64,000 bases of DNA, from contig OX463780.1 in the NCBI GenBank assembly GCA_949825025.1, forward strand, positions 31,104,979-31,168,978, read 5' to 3'. This stretch comes from Siphlonurus alternatus (lineage: Eukaryota; Arthropoda; Insecta; Ephemeroptera; Siphlonuridae). The position numbers were made by a program, and so were the translations under genes. A model generated the notes under the pieces. It was not told the DNA's origin. It saw only the letters and a list, made by a program, of their open reading frames with translations, and made no database searches. Below, piece after piece: positions 51,901-64,000 of this stretch (positions are counted from its first letter, which is position 1; the number at the start of each line of letters is the position of its first letter).

Positions 51901-54630
51901 TTCAAGTACGTTATTTTAATATAAGTATATATATCACACCAGGTGCCCCCCCCCCCCCCCAAGTAATAGGTAAGTTTGTTTTTGACTATATATTTCAATT
52001 TAATTTTACTATATTGTTTTTAATTCTCATCAAGTTCAATTCATTTGTTATAAAATTTTCACTGCATTTAAGTAAATTAATAATCCTATATAATAAATCT
52101 ATCCATATAATAAGCTCCCGACGTCTCTGTAATTATAATAACCCCCGTTCCACGTATATACAGCTCGGCCCCACGAGCGGCGGCAGGGATGAACGCTGGG
52201 GGCAGCTGCGATGGCACCAGAGTGCTGACCTCGGCACCGTGCCCAATCAGCTGCTGCCAGAGGCTTTCATGTCCGCCTCGTACGACCTCACCGACCGAGG
52301 GTCTCCCTCTGGACCGTGAGTACTCCCAATGTTCAGAGACGCAAGGAGAATTATATATTCTTAATTTAGTATATTATTTCCTACGTAGGGACATTAGGTG
52401 GCAATGTTGATTTTCTTTGAACTGCATGCATTTTTTCCTCTTTGCCTGTGCAGAAAAAATAAGCATAGCAATTATGCTGGTTAGTTTGTTCCATGCGTGC
52501 GTCTTTTGGTAAAAAAGGCAAAAGATAATACACATTGTTTATTATATTTACATATATTCTAATAAATTATTGTAATTATATTGTAGCATATAATATATTG
52601 AAGAGCTTTGGAGTGAAAGATGCAAATGAATGCAATTAACTCATCCTTCTGTTTGCGTCAGAGTGCACCCCCGGGATAAGCAGACGACGGTGAGCCGCCT
52701 CGCCAACGCAGCCTCCGCGCTCCTCTACAATTACAATTACCACATGAATGGACCAGTTGTGAGTTGATTTTAGTTCGTGCAGTGCAGTATACATTACTTG
52801 ATTCTGAGTGTAAAAAAAAAGTGAGAAACATTGACAATCATAACTCGATTGAGGTCCTCTCTAGCTATAAAAAAAAAATGGGTGTTAATATTGTTTTTTA
52901 TCTAAAACAATTAATATATGTTTTAATTGCAGGTGGAATCTATAGTCGAGTCTTCTCCCGGAGTGCTCTCCCTGACCTACGACTCAGACATCTTAGTCCA
53001 AGCAGCAAGCGGCTTCTCGGTAAGTGCATAACTAAATATATTGTATGTATTTATTCAATTAAAGAATTATCAAATCAGTATATTGTATGTAAAAATATAT
53101 CTTGCTTTTACATATACCACCAAGTATAAAAATAGCTAAGATTTTTTTTTTTAAATGCACAAAACTTGCATGCATGACAAATTAATTACATAAAAGTCCT
53201 TAAATTTTAAAAACTAAAATATATATAATATATATTTTATTATTGTTATGAATATTACAAACGTTCAATCAAATGCATTCTATAAAATAAATGTATTCGA
53301 ATCACTATGGACTATATTATCATTCAAAACTAGGGCTGTAAATAACCGAGAAAAATGTTTAACTGGTGACCGTCAACTTTTAACCGGTTTTTATTCAAAC
53401 CGAAGTTCGATTAAAAACCGCTCAGAATTCTGAAAATGTTTGATCGATTAAAAAACCCGTCTAATCGTTATCGGTTACTTTTATTCGATTGGTTAATTAT
53501 TTGAATTTATTTGATCGGTTAATTTAACCGAAACGGCTTACTCTGCACCATCGGTTATTTTTTGACAATTATCACGTTAAATTAAGATAGATTCAATACA
53601 ATTGCATACATAACTGAATATAGTTCAATATTCTTTTTCCTTCAAGGTTCAATATAACGATAAAAAAATTAAGATATAAAAAAAGTTTTGAAAAGTTAAT
53701 TTTTTACGATCCTATCTGATACGGTGTGCAAAAACGTTCACCTTATGTATTAATTATTTTAAAAAGTACAAAAAGAAAAATATTTTCATGCCGAAATAGT
53801 TATATATATTATAAATTATTTTCTGCAAACAGACTGAATAAACTTATAATAGTTATAATTTAAAAACAAATTGTACGTGCTTTATTAGCAATTAGTGCCA
53901 TCAGTGCAATTATATTTTAACCTAACTGAAAATTTACTCACAGTTCACGATGTGTCAATTAATTTTTTTGCATTTAAAAAAATTATTAAAAAACTTTAAC
54001 CGCGGTTTAAAGTGCTTAAAATTATGACACGGCTAGAAACGGTTAAAATTGACTATCGGTTAATTTTTAATTTTAATCTAAGTTCGGTTAAATGGTTAAA
54101 TTAACCGTAACCTCGAGTAACAGTGTTTTATGAAAACGATTAACCGTGGGGTTTTAACCGGACGGTTAATCAACCGGTTAAAATTTACAGCCCTATTCAA
54201 AACTAAATTTTTCTTCGTTTATTAGATTAAATTAATGTTTAGTATTATATTTTTCCTAAATAAACTGTTTCGAATTATATAAAATTAATTCTATCAACTA
54301 TAAATTATAAAACTAAAGTGTGACGATCAGAATCAATAAAGTTATATTAATGAAGATATTTTATGCATAAAAAAAATCAATATGGTGTTATATATTCGAG
54401 TTGTACTATTTCAGTACCAGCTCCCCGACGGCTCGTGGGTGGAGACCTCCATCACGGGCTCCTCAGGTCGCCAGGTGAATGTGACCTCTGACCCCATGGC
54501 GACCCACCTGGCGTACGGCTGGACAGTCACCGTGTGCGAGTACAAGCAGTGTGCCATTTATGGGGTGGACGATGAAGCTCTACCGGCCCAAATTTGGCTG
54601 TGGGACCTCTCGCAGATCAATAAAGCATGA
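48916..54630 (+). CDS. SIAE: Sialate O-acetylesterase-like SGNH hydrolase, copy 1
   Basis: Family enzymes remove O-acetyl groups from sialic acids in lysosomes or outside the cell; substrate here is unproven. Twelve exons: 48916-48976, 49413-49562, 49990-50072, 50130-50219, 50293-50431, 50640-50808, 51081-51169, 51509-51651, 52164-52315, 52662-52758, 52933-53019, 54415-54630 (stop TGA); 491 aa; phases 1,1,0,0,1,2,1,0,2,0,0. Signal peptide in exon 1 (MVVAAWIASLIALLC). N-terminal beta domain FRLANIYADEMVLQ. Nucleophile motif GDVWVCSGQSNMEM in exon 4. AIWFQGENNAGYN across exons 7-8, where the next copy has ESN. VHPRDKQTV in exon 10 carries the catalytic His, preceded by Gly-Pro where the next copy has Gly-Asp. 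C-terminal exon ALPAQIWLWDL. An AATAAA at about 54695 is the polyadenylation candidate. Introns 5 and 11 contain small transposons. Confidence 0.93.
50443..50585. mobile_element. Short MITE in esterase intron 5
   Basis: 143 bp with ends CACTCTTAAAAAAATTTGGC and GCCAATTTTTTTTAAGAGTG, near-perfect inverted repeats extending over about 27 bases with one mismatch. It fills most of the 208-bp intron. It has no coding capacity. No clear target duplication. Confidence 0.8.
53323..54203. mobile_element. Non-autonomous hAT element in esterase intron 11
   Basis: The element occupies 53331-54195 (865 bp). Its ends TAGGGCTGTAAAT and ATTTACAGCCCTA are exact inverse copies, and the flanks carry the same 8 bases, TTCAAAAC (53323-53330 and 54196-54203). 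Its interior is rich in AACCG/CGGTT words near both ends. No transposase frame. The structure is that of a hAT family member. Confidence 0.9.
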
Positions 54631-55918
54631 ATTAGAAATTTTTAACACAATATTATGAAATAGCTTTTTTTATTTACAATGTAATAACTTTTGAAATAAA
54701 AATATACCGGCCATCTTGTAATAATATTTGATAAATTTTATATAGACAAGTAGTGGAACTTCATATAATATATATTTTTTATTGAGTAATATAAGCACTT
54801 ATATTTAGATCCGATGTACCTCGTGTTATATAATTATGTGTTTTACTGTCAATATTTTTTCAGATTTTTTTAACCCTCTAACCTAACACCTTCAAAATTG
54901 AAGTGAATTTAAGACGCTGTGACGTCATATAGTAATAGGTTTCCCTAAAATATGCATGCTTGAGTTAAATATTTGTATGATCGATCGATGAAGTCACAGA
55001 TATAGAGATTTGATAAGGTGGGGAAGGGGAAAGGGTATGGGTTATGTAATAGAGCTAGTGTTCCTAGATTTCTGATGAAGACTAAAAGTACATAATTAAA
55101 TTAATATATGGACTGAAATGTAAAAATATATTATTTATATCATACATAATATACTTAATATACACGTATTATAATATATAAATGATGGTATATATATTAA
55201 ACATTTATTTTTTAAAGTTGGCTGGTATAAAATCCAAGATAATAACAATAGGAAAGAAAAGCCTTGGTTGGAATCAAGTCTCACTTAATTTCATACCAAC
55301 GAATTTTATATTTTCTTCAATTTTAATTTAATCCAGTTTTAGTGAGACTAATTTTATTTAAAATTGATTAAATGCATTTCATGGTTGGCATGGGATATTT
55401 TAACAATTGATTTAAACCTTAATTAACTCTGTGTCACGTTAATTACATGATGAAGATACGTGACTAACCGAGTACCGGCCGCGCTATCAATAAACTCTGC
55501 ACTGAGAATAAGTTCATGGCATTGACATTGATGACAGTTAAAAGTCGCTAAAATATAGCCTGCACGTAGATAATAAATTATTTTGCAATGTTGGATTAAG
55601 AGATAAAATATTATATTGAAGAATCAAGAGGATTTAATTTAAGTATCAACAGATTAAATATTTAGCAAAAAGTTGTAAATATTATACTTTATATTAATAA
55701 ACAAACTTAAACAAATATCAGCAATTAATAAATACTCGACACTTTTAATTTTCGGGAAGGGACATGGAAAGTCGAATTACTTAATTGAATATGTAAAATT
55801 TTGAATGTACCAAATAATATTTAATATTAAAATAAAAACTGTAATTTTGTATTTGTCTCGGCTATATATGAATGTCGTGAATATATTTATGTACGTATTC
55901 TAAATGATATATCAAAAA

Positions 55919-55919
<1 letters not shown>

Positions 55920-55950
<31 letters not shown>
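55920..55950. repeat. Poly(A) tract
   Basis: Run of about 30 A. Not linked to any recognised retroelement body. Confidence 0.85.
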
Positions 55951-55953
<3 letters not shown>

Positions 55954-56755
55954 ATTGTATAATATTTAACTCTTTTCTTAATATCTATATACATATTCTA
56001 GTATAATATATATTGAACACAATTCCGCCCAGAAACTGATATAATGTAGCATTTCAAATTAAATAATTAATAAAGATTTTTTTCTTGCATAAAAAGTATA
56101 AATATTTAATTAAAGTTATAACCACAAATTTAATGAGATTACAAATTACGATGAACAGTTTGCGTTACATAACAATATTACTTGCATTTTTTTATATCTT
56201 TATATAAATGCATTCCCACATCTTTTATTGATCCCAAGAATTATCATGCATTTGCCACTTGAAAGATAGTAGCAAAGTAGCAACTTTTTTGCGCTGACAA
56301 TAGATTGCAATAGAATGTTACCAATCGTGAAAAGCTTTATATAACTCAATGATACGTACGCCACCATTTGTTTATCTACTATAAGAATTAATTATTGAAA
56401 AATGTTTTGCTATCTTGTCAGAAATTTATCTGTGGGAAACTGTGACGTTCCCCTTTACGAGTTTTCCAAACTCTTGGGGGGTAGTTAACATTTTTTTTGT
56501 AAAATTATATATATATTATGAATATTAAAATTAAAAAAAAAAAAAAACTAGAAACTTAACAGCGGGGAACCTCAGAATACATTCAGTAGGTAAAGCCACT
56601 CGCTAAAAAATAGATTAAACAACACAAGCATTAGAAACGCCCCCTTCCCCCCGTCTTTTAAAGTGGGAAAAATATGTAAAAGACTGCTTCAAAAAATTGA
56701 AAAAATTATTAATACTTAAGTTAGCCAACCAGCAACGCATTTCTGCAAAAATAAT

Positions 56756-56904
<149 letters not shown>

Positions 56905-57400
56905 AGTGAGGAAGGAAACTAAAAAATATTTTTTAGTAATAGGAAGGAGGGGTTAGCTAGTAGGTCGTTGGCAATTATAATCATGTGATATAATATATAT
57001 TTATTATTGATATAAGTTGATATAACCATGCAATGCACTCATTGCAATACGAGCATACATCATCCCACGTGCATCAAAATACTCAAATACAATTTTTAAA
57101 AAATATATAAAACAATTTTTTTTTTTTTTTTACTTTTAATTCTTTTAAACTCGGTAAGGAAAGGGAAGATAACTTTAAAAGTTTTTAAAATATTCCTTTT
57201 AATTTGAGAAAAGAAAACACTTCTAAAAAGAGCATACAAAAGATAACACTAAACTTAGCAAGCCAATAGCCGTACACCATCTGTCAAAAAATATATAAAT
57301 TATATATATATATATAGATTATTGATTATTGCAAGATGAGATTAAAGTATTTTTTACAAATCTTGTATTGTACAGGGTCAAAGTACGGCTTATCAATGCC

Positions 57401-57407
57401 TATAAAA
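57401..57407 (+). promoter_or_regulatory. TATA box of esterase copy 2
   Basis: TATAAAA 44 bases upstream of the start codon at 57445, implying a very short leader. Supports the chosen start. Confidence 0.7.
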
Positions 57408-57444
57408 GCTCTCATCGCCCGAATTTCAAGTGTCGTTCTCTAAA

Positions 57445-60400
57445 ATGGCAGCTGCGATGTGGACCGTGGCTCTCGCAGCCCTTCTGTGCTTCGTGCCCAG
57501 CCAAGGTAATCAAAATAGCTGCCACTTTAAACATGGGAAATAAATAAAGGTCGATCAACTTTTGACTTTATAGAAAAAAAAATCAAAAGTATATAATTTA
57601 TAGTTTTTGTCATTTTTTTTTTACTATAATAGTCTTATTACGAAAATTAAAAACAACAACAATAATAAATATTATTGTATTATACGGAGCAAATAAAATG
57701 TAAGAAATTCAGTAATTCGAAATAAGGCTTTTTTTTTATTTAATTTATAGTTTTTAATTTTTCATATAAAAAGAAAATTCAAAATATTGAAGCTAAAATA
57801 TTCATAATTAAAGTAAATTAAATTCTCTGGATTACAATTAATCGATATAATAAATTTGCATAGGCTTAATAACAAGAAGACAATGTTTCAGCTCAGCAAC
57901 CATTCCGTCTGGCGAACATCTATGCTGACCAGATGGTTCTGCAGATGGCACCAAAGAGCGCTCAGATCTGGGGCTTTGGTGACGTCGGCGCCGCGGTGAC
58001 GGTGCAGCTGGTGTCCCAGCAAGTTGCCACCACTGTGGGAGGTGAGTGGGGGTAACAATCCAGCCTTCGGTTAAGGGGTAGATGGGGGGGGGGACATTGA
58101 CTACCCTATGAAGGGTGATATTTCTCAGAATTTAAATGCGGGACGGGTGGGGAGATCATACCACCTATAATTTATTTCTGGGAGAAGGGGAGGTGATCTC
58201 CCTCATCTCTTATACCATTGTACACAAGAAATACATTCTTGGACAATGGAGCATTGACCTCATTTTTTTTATTACAGAAATGGATAGAGGGTGCAAAGTT
58301 TTGCTACCCTGATTTTTTTTCAGATTTTTTACAGCCCTAGAAGTATTTTTTAAAAATTATTGAAAGTCCTTTTTGTGACGTCACGAGGCGCCTCTTCTTA
58401 AGAAAAGGATAGGACTTGCCGCCGCGTGACGTCACAAAAAAGACTTTTAATATATTTTTTAAAAATACTTCTAGGGCTGTAAAAAATCTGAAAAATAATC
58501 AGGGTAGCGTAAAGCGTAACTTTGCACCCTCTATCAATTTCTGCAATAAAAAAAAATTGAGGTCGATACTCTATTAGGACAAAAGGTACAGAGCACTCTT
58601 TTTACTTATATTCTGTACTAAAATTATGTAAACTAAAGCTTTTCAAAATATTATTAAAATGTTTAATCAATAGTTTTAATGGTTGTTATCAGCTGACGGC
58701 AAGTGGAGCGTTCGTCTGTCACCACAGATGGCCGGAGGACCTTACCAGCTCACCATCAATCACGTAAATTATAATTAATATATCAACATCTTACTTAAGA
58801 TACCCTTTTTACTAGTTAGAAGTGGTATCGAAGAAAATGATTTTCTGCTTCAAAATTATTTAAAAAAAATCCATTATAATTAATCAATGAACCTGATGAT
58901 ATTTTACGAACCATTTGAATATAAATACACATAAGTCGTTTCACAATAACAAATAAGAATTGAGATTATTAATATGTGTTTGCCTAAAAATTACATATCA
59001 ATAATTATTATGTTATTATGTAACAATAATCTCAAATCGAAAGAAAAAATATTATCAGCATTTTGAAGATAGCTACGATTACGTAACTTTATTTTTAAAA
59101 TTTATAATATATCACACCTCTCATTTAATCCACTATCTTGAATAAGATCTTATTTGCAATAATTTGAAATTACATTTACAAGATAATTGAGCTGATATTT
59201 TTAAATTATTGCTTTTAGCGACCAGAAACTAAATTAATTAAAGCTTCGACGGTAAATTAAATTAATTTTTTATGATTAATTATTATTAATAGCAATATAA
59301 TTATTTGTTCACTAATAGTAAATGTATATTTAAAAATAAACTTATGCACATGCAGATGAAAATAGAAATAGCTTGTGTAAAAATGTTAAAAAATTAATGT
59401 AAAAAAAAAAAGATTAAAAAAATCACTATATTAATAATAATAATAATAATAATTTTATTTCGATACTGGTTGTACAATACAACATTGATCACGTCACAAA
59501 TAAACATATGAACCTTAAAATACACAATAAAATTCATTATCAACATAAGAAATGTCTTATATCACTATAAAATACTTGCACATTTTTTAACCATCTTGAA
59601 GACACTGTTCTGAGAGTTTATTTGCAAAAAACATTTTAATCAATATTAGTTTATATAACGTTGACTGTTTTTTACACTTATATATTATATATAAATATTG
59701 TAGTTGAAATATTATAATGAGCGTGGCTTACAAAGGATTCAAGTTATGTTTCTCACTAATCGCAGTACTGTAGCTGTATCATGGTACTGTAGTGCCATTT
59801 AATTATTGTTTGACTCTAACCGTGGTTAGTTAAAAACCTAATTGGATTTCTTTCTTCGTAAAACGTGCTCAATGTACAGTACATTACTCTTCAATCTCTC
59901 CATAAAAGTAAATTGAATTAGTACTATTACTTTTTCCCTTGAAAATTTCTTGCCATTCATTATCAACAATTGACGGTGAACTTAATTGGCTGCTTCTCCA
60001 GGGTGCTGGTGACGTCATCGCCATCAACGTGTGGTTCGGAGACGTTTGGGTGTGCAGCGGTCAGAGCAACATGGAGATGCAAATCTCACAGGTAATATCA
60101 CCTGAGGATCGGAATACTTAATTTTCTGATGCTGAAATTACAAAAACAAGAAAATCTTCTCACATGAAGTTAGTTCGAGTGATTTGACAAACTTTTACTA
60201 AACTTGATTTTAATTTTCACATTGCACACATATTTTTTTATATAATCACAAGAATGCAATAGCAAAGTTTATTATAGTTCTATTAAACACTGTTTTCTCT
60301 ATATGGGTGACCATAATCAAGTCCTGCACAGACGCTGAACCCCACGGAGGAGATCGCTAAGGCCCTCACTTACCAGAACATCCGCCTCCTGCACGTACAA

Positions 60401-63097
60401 AACACCATCTCTGACGTGGAGCTGGACGAGCTGGCTGGAATCTCCACCCCCTGGAGTGCACCCTCCGAACGTGAGTCACGAGACTTCAAATATTGAAAAT
60501 ATTGAAAAATGATGAATAATTACAACTTCTTTGCTTTTTTGTTGGTATATTAACTCAGTCTATGAGGACGTAAGAAGCGTGCAAAATAAAGAGAGATTAA
60601 AAAAAAAAGCATGACATTTTAAATGAAATTCCATATATTTTTAGTCTCCATTCAAAACTGATTTCTTGCATTTAATTTTTTCAATTCTTTACCAAAGTTT
60701 CTTTTCATTCATGAGCTCTTAAAATTCAACTCCATCGTCAAAGATATCTTCAATTAATTTAGTTTTCTATCGCAGAGAACGTGCCTAACTTCTCGTCGCT
60801 GTGTCTGCTGTACGGCGAACGTCTCTCGGACTCTCTGGGCGGTCGTCCCATCGGTCTGATCGACACCACGTGGGGAGGTACTCGCATCGAGGCCTGGAGC
60901 TCCCAGCGCAATCTCATCTACTGCAACACCCCATCCTCCGGCACCGGGTAAGTTATTGTGTAAATTTGTGATGCAAAACCGTTTATATTTCACAGCACAA
61001 ATATCCTATTTTTTCTATTTTTTACGCTATACCATGCAAGTATATTTATATTTAAAATTAAAAGCTGAATTTTTTTCGTCTATACTTACAATTTTACTGT
61101 CTTATTCTTTTCAAGAAAAAAATAAAATAAAAAAATAAAAAAAAAATCATGAATGCAATCGCAGCTGATGAAAAAAATTGAACTACAAATCAAAATTTAG
61201 CAATTATAGTTTAAAATTACAAGTAACAAAATAATGACCTCATGGCGTTCCCTATATAATTAAAATATTTAATCATCTTGTTTTTACAGTAATGGTGCCA
61301 ATGACGACAAGGTGCTGTGGAACGCCATGATCCACCCCCTGACTAACATGGCAGTGCGGGGCGCCATTTGGTACCAAGGTGAGCTCGGGGCAAAAATTTC
61401 AAATAGCTCTGCGATTTTTTTTAGATTTGTGTGGATCTATTGTTATTATTTTAGCTTGTAAGAAGTGTTTTCATTAAATATTTTTCTCTCATTTTAATGT
61501 TTCACAAAATATAAACAAATCCCATTAGCTACATATATATATGAATGTAACATATACAGTGCTAATCTCCCAGGTGAGAGCAACACGGGCTACAACGCCG
61601 ACTACTACTCGTGTCACATGCAGCGACTCACCGAGGACTGGAAGAACACGTTCGTGGACGGAGGAGTGGGAGTGCCAGCTGAGAACAGCGTTGCCTTCCC
61701 CTTCGGAATCGTGCAGGTGTGTAATTTAATGTAACAATCTGTACACTATATACATATTTTTAACGATTCAGAGTTTCTTTCATGCCCAATTCAATTTTCA
61801 GATTGGACCATACAGCGGCGGCGGTATGACCGGCTACGGTTACCTGCGCTGGCACCAGAGCTCAGACGTCGGTACCTTACCCAATGTTTTCATGCGTGAG
61901 GCATTCATGGCGTCATCTTACGACACCACCGACCCAAGCTCGCCCACAGGAGAGTGAGTATTTTGAAATAACACTAAAATTAAAATATGGACCAAGAACT
62001 TAAAGCTCATGGAAGCTCTTATATAATAATGATTTCAAGCACAAAAATACAATGTACCCTTCGAGAAAACATCATGTCAATTTTTTTAAAGAATAATATG
62101 AATTAACATTTAGACAAAAAAGGCACATTGATATGGACATGATGAGATGTTTCAATGATACATTTTCCTCTTCTGTAACCTTCCAGCATCCACCCCCGTG
62201 ACAAACAGACCGTGGCTGACCGACTTGCCAATGCCGCCAAGTCTCTGCTCTACAGCGAGAACCTCCGCAAGAACGGACCAGTTGTAAGTTCATGTAAAAA
62301 GTTATTAAAACAGACAATTTTCAATTTTACCATCAAATCGTCATTTCAGAATACAAGAGTGACGTTCAAACACCTCGAGGTTTTGGTGCAGATATAGAGC
62401 TTATATTCAGTTATCATAAAATCTGTTGTTGATTGTAGCAGGTGCTTAAGTTATTTACATTCTGATGAGAGTTCTAAATTAAAGATGATAATTATAAATT
62501 CCATTGGAGTGGATATAATTCAACAATAACTCTGACTGATGCTGGAGCGTATAGTCAGTAAAACAAACCATAAAATTTCAAAACACTTAAATTTATAGAA
62601 ATTATAAAAATACTAACATATTTCCATTGCAGGTGGTGAACGCTGTCGAGTCATCACCTGGAGTTTTGACCCTGACCTACGACCAGGACATCACGGTGCA
62701 AGCTACCAATGGATTTTCTGTGAGTATAATTTATTGATATTATGACCATGTTGCAATATTGAAAACCTAAAAATTTTAGCTTCGAACTAGAATGTAAAAA
62801 AAATCATCGTCTTGATTGAAAAAAAAAATACAACTAATCGATGGCATACTGTATTAATTCCTCAAACAAAAGCTCAATAACTCTTGTCTTTGCTAACAGC
62901 TGCGTCGCGCGGACGGCTCGTGGGTTGAGACGACGATCGCAAGCTCGTCAGGCCGCGATGTGAACGTGAACGTGGAGGCTGGTGCCACAAACCTCGCGTA
63001 CGCCTGGCTGGGCGTCGTGTGCGACTACAAGGCGTGCGCCATCTACGGCGCTGACAGCGAGGCTCTGCCCGCCCAGGTGTGGCTGTGGGACCTTTAG
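57445..63097 (+). CDS. SIAE: Sialate O-acetylesterase-like SGNH hydrolase, copy 2
   Basis: Predicted secreted or lysosomal carbohydrate O-acetylesterase. Twelve exons: 57445-57505, 57892-58041, 58693-58763, 60002-60091, 60332-60470, 60776-60947, 61290-61378, 61574-61716, 61802-61953, 62187-62283, 62633-62719, 62900-63097 (stop TAG); 482 aa; intron phases identical to copy 1. Signal peptide MAAAMWTVALAALLCFVP. N-terminal beta domain FRLANIYADQMVLQ. Nucleophile motif GDVWVCSGQSNMEM (exon 4). AIWYQGESNTGYN across exons 7-8. GDIHPRDKQTV across exons 9-10, with an Asp before the catalytic His region. C-terminal ALPAQVWLWDL. Exon 3 is 12 bases shorter than in copy 1, and the final exon lacks the six extra C-terminal residues. 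AATAAA repeats about 35 bases after the stop can serve as polyadenylation signal. Motifs are more canonical than in copy 1, so this copy is the better candidate for retained activity. Confidence 0.94.
58254..58565. mobile_element. Hairpin MITE in esterase copy 2, intron 2
   Basis: About 312 bp forming a long fold-back. Left-arm words (GACCTCA, GATAGAGGGTGCAAAG, TACAGCCCTAGAAGTATTTT, GTGACGTCAC) recur inverted in the right arm (GTGACGTCAC, AAAATACTTCTAGGGCTGTA, CTTTGCACCCTCTATC, TGAGGTC). The centre is GC-richer (GAGGCGCCTC). No coding capacity. The exact outer ends and target duplication are uncertain. Confidence 0.85.
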
Positions 63098-63773
63098 AGC
63101 CGGGATTTCTGAGAGAATTGTACATTCACCATAAATAAATAAATACATTATTTTAAACATTCTATTTTTTTCTTATAATATAGTATGATCTCATTTGCAG
63201 ATTGGCTAACTTTCCGATTATGCTTTTATCTTTGAAACCAAAAATGTAATATTTTTATATTAATTGGAGGAACAAATTCTATATAATCGTAAACTTTTTT
63301 TTTTTTTTTTTTTTAAGAATTTTAGATGCTAGCCCACATTGAAATAATTATATTTGTCAGATATTTAATTTTTAAATTAGAAATTAAACAGATGTAAGTT
63401 AGTGCATTCTTCGAATAGATCATTTTAAAGATTGTTTGATTGAATTTTATGGAATTTTGTTCGAAAAGTTCAAGATATAAGAGTAATACGTATTATTTAC
63501 AATTCTAACAATTCTTAATCACAATGGAAGATTTGAATTTCCAATACACATTTAAGTAATTTAAAAAAATAGTAAAAATACAGACCCAGTGAAAAGTTGA
63601 GAAACATTGCAATATGTTTATATAAAAAAATCTTTTAAGGTATGATAACATTCATCTCACGCATTAACTGTGGAGTCAGAGGTGAGATAAAGTCATGAGA
63701 GATTACAGAATGATTAATCTAATTAAGCCACCGTAATTTAAAACCATACCTTCAGTCCACATTTTATACGAGA
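63098..63773. other. Spacer between esterase copy 2 and the next signal-peptide exon
   Basis: AT-rich, 0.7 kb, containing polyadenylation-signal-like AATAAA repeats near 63130-63145 and a T-tract near 63296-63314. No exon recognised. Confidence 0.6.
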
Positions 63774-63828
63774 ATGGAAGTTGTCATTTGGCTCGTGACT
63801 TTCTGTCTCCTTGTTGTTTCCGGAAATA
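63774..63828 (+). CDS. Signal-peptide exon of a probable further esterase copy (truncated by window end)
   Basis: An ATG opens a hydrophobic 18-residue leader (MEVVIWLVTFCLLVVSGN). A GTGAGA donor follows, with one base over in phase 1. The first exons of both complete esterases also encode only a signal peptide and end in phase 1 (61 nt each; this one 55 nt). It lies 0.7 kb after copy 2 on the same strand. No second exon is visible before 64000. Identity as an esterase rests on position, length and phase only. Confidence 0.55.
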
Positions 63829-64000
63829 GTGAGACAATTTTGTAGCTGACATAATTAATAGTAATTTTATAGTTATTAAGGTTCTAGTTTAAAGAGACGT
63901 TTTAAAATTTTGAACCATGTCTATCTTAATTTTACTTTATAGTTCTCGGTTTACCATCCTTGCAATATTTATAAAATAAAGTGGATTTGTTTTATTGACT

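Overview
This is an arthropod-type eukaryotic nuclear window. Small, GC-rich exons with GT/AG borders sit in very AT-rich introns and intergenic DNA packed with microsatellites and small DNA transposons. The protein families (six-domain gelsolin, laccase-like multicopper oxidases with chitin-binding modules, and sialate O-acetylesterase-type SGNH esterases) suggest a crustacean. That placement is inferred from families only, and the species cannot be named.

Layout: (1) 1-9300 holds no recognisable coding exon. (2) 9301-29102, plus strand: a gelsolin gene, 16 coding exons; the exon with the start codon is missing or unrecognised upstream. One of its introns holds an antisense Tc1/mariner-superfamily transposase (17193-18269), and two others hold hAT-type elements with terminal inverted repeats (TIRs). 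(3) 30338-46452, minus strand: two tandem multicopper oxidase genes (829 and 796 aa as modelled). Each has 12 coding exons with identical intron phases, a signal peptide, two cysteine-rich chitin-binding modules and a full set of laccase copper motifs. (4) 47815 to the window end, plus strand: a SIAE-like array made of a broken terminal-exon relic, two complete 12-exon genes (491 and 482 aa) and a lone signal-peptide exon at 63774 that looks like the start of another copy cut by the window edge.

Gelsolin and the first oxidase are convergent. The second oxidase and the esterase array are divergent, with only about 1.4 kb between the oxidase start and the relic. Both secreted-enzyme families have grown by local tandem duplication, with gene structure preserved. 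The oxidases are predicted to work outside the cell on or near chitin. The esterases are predicted to be secreted or lysosomal. Gelsolin is a cytoplasmic actin-severing protein, and no functional link to its neighbours is implied.

All exon models were built by hand from splice signals, reading-frame continuity and paralogue alignment. Transcript data were not available.
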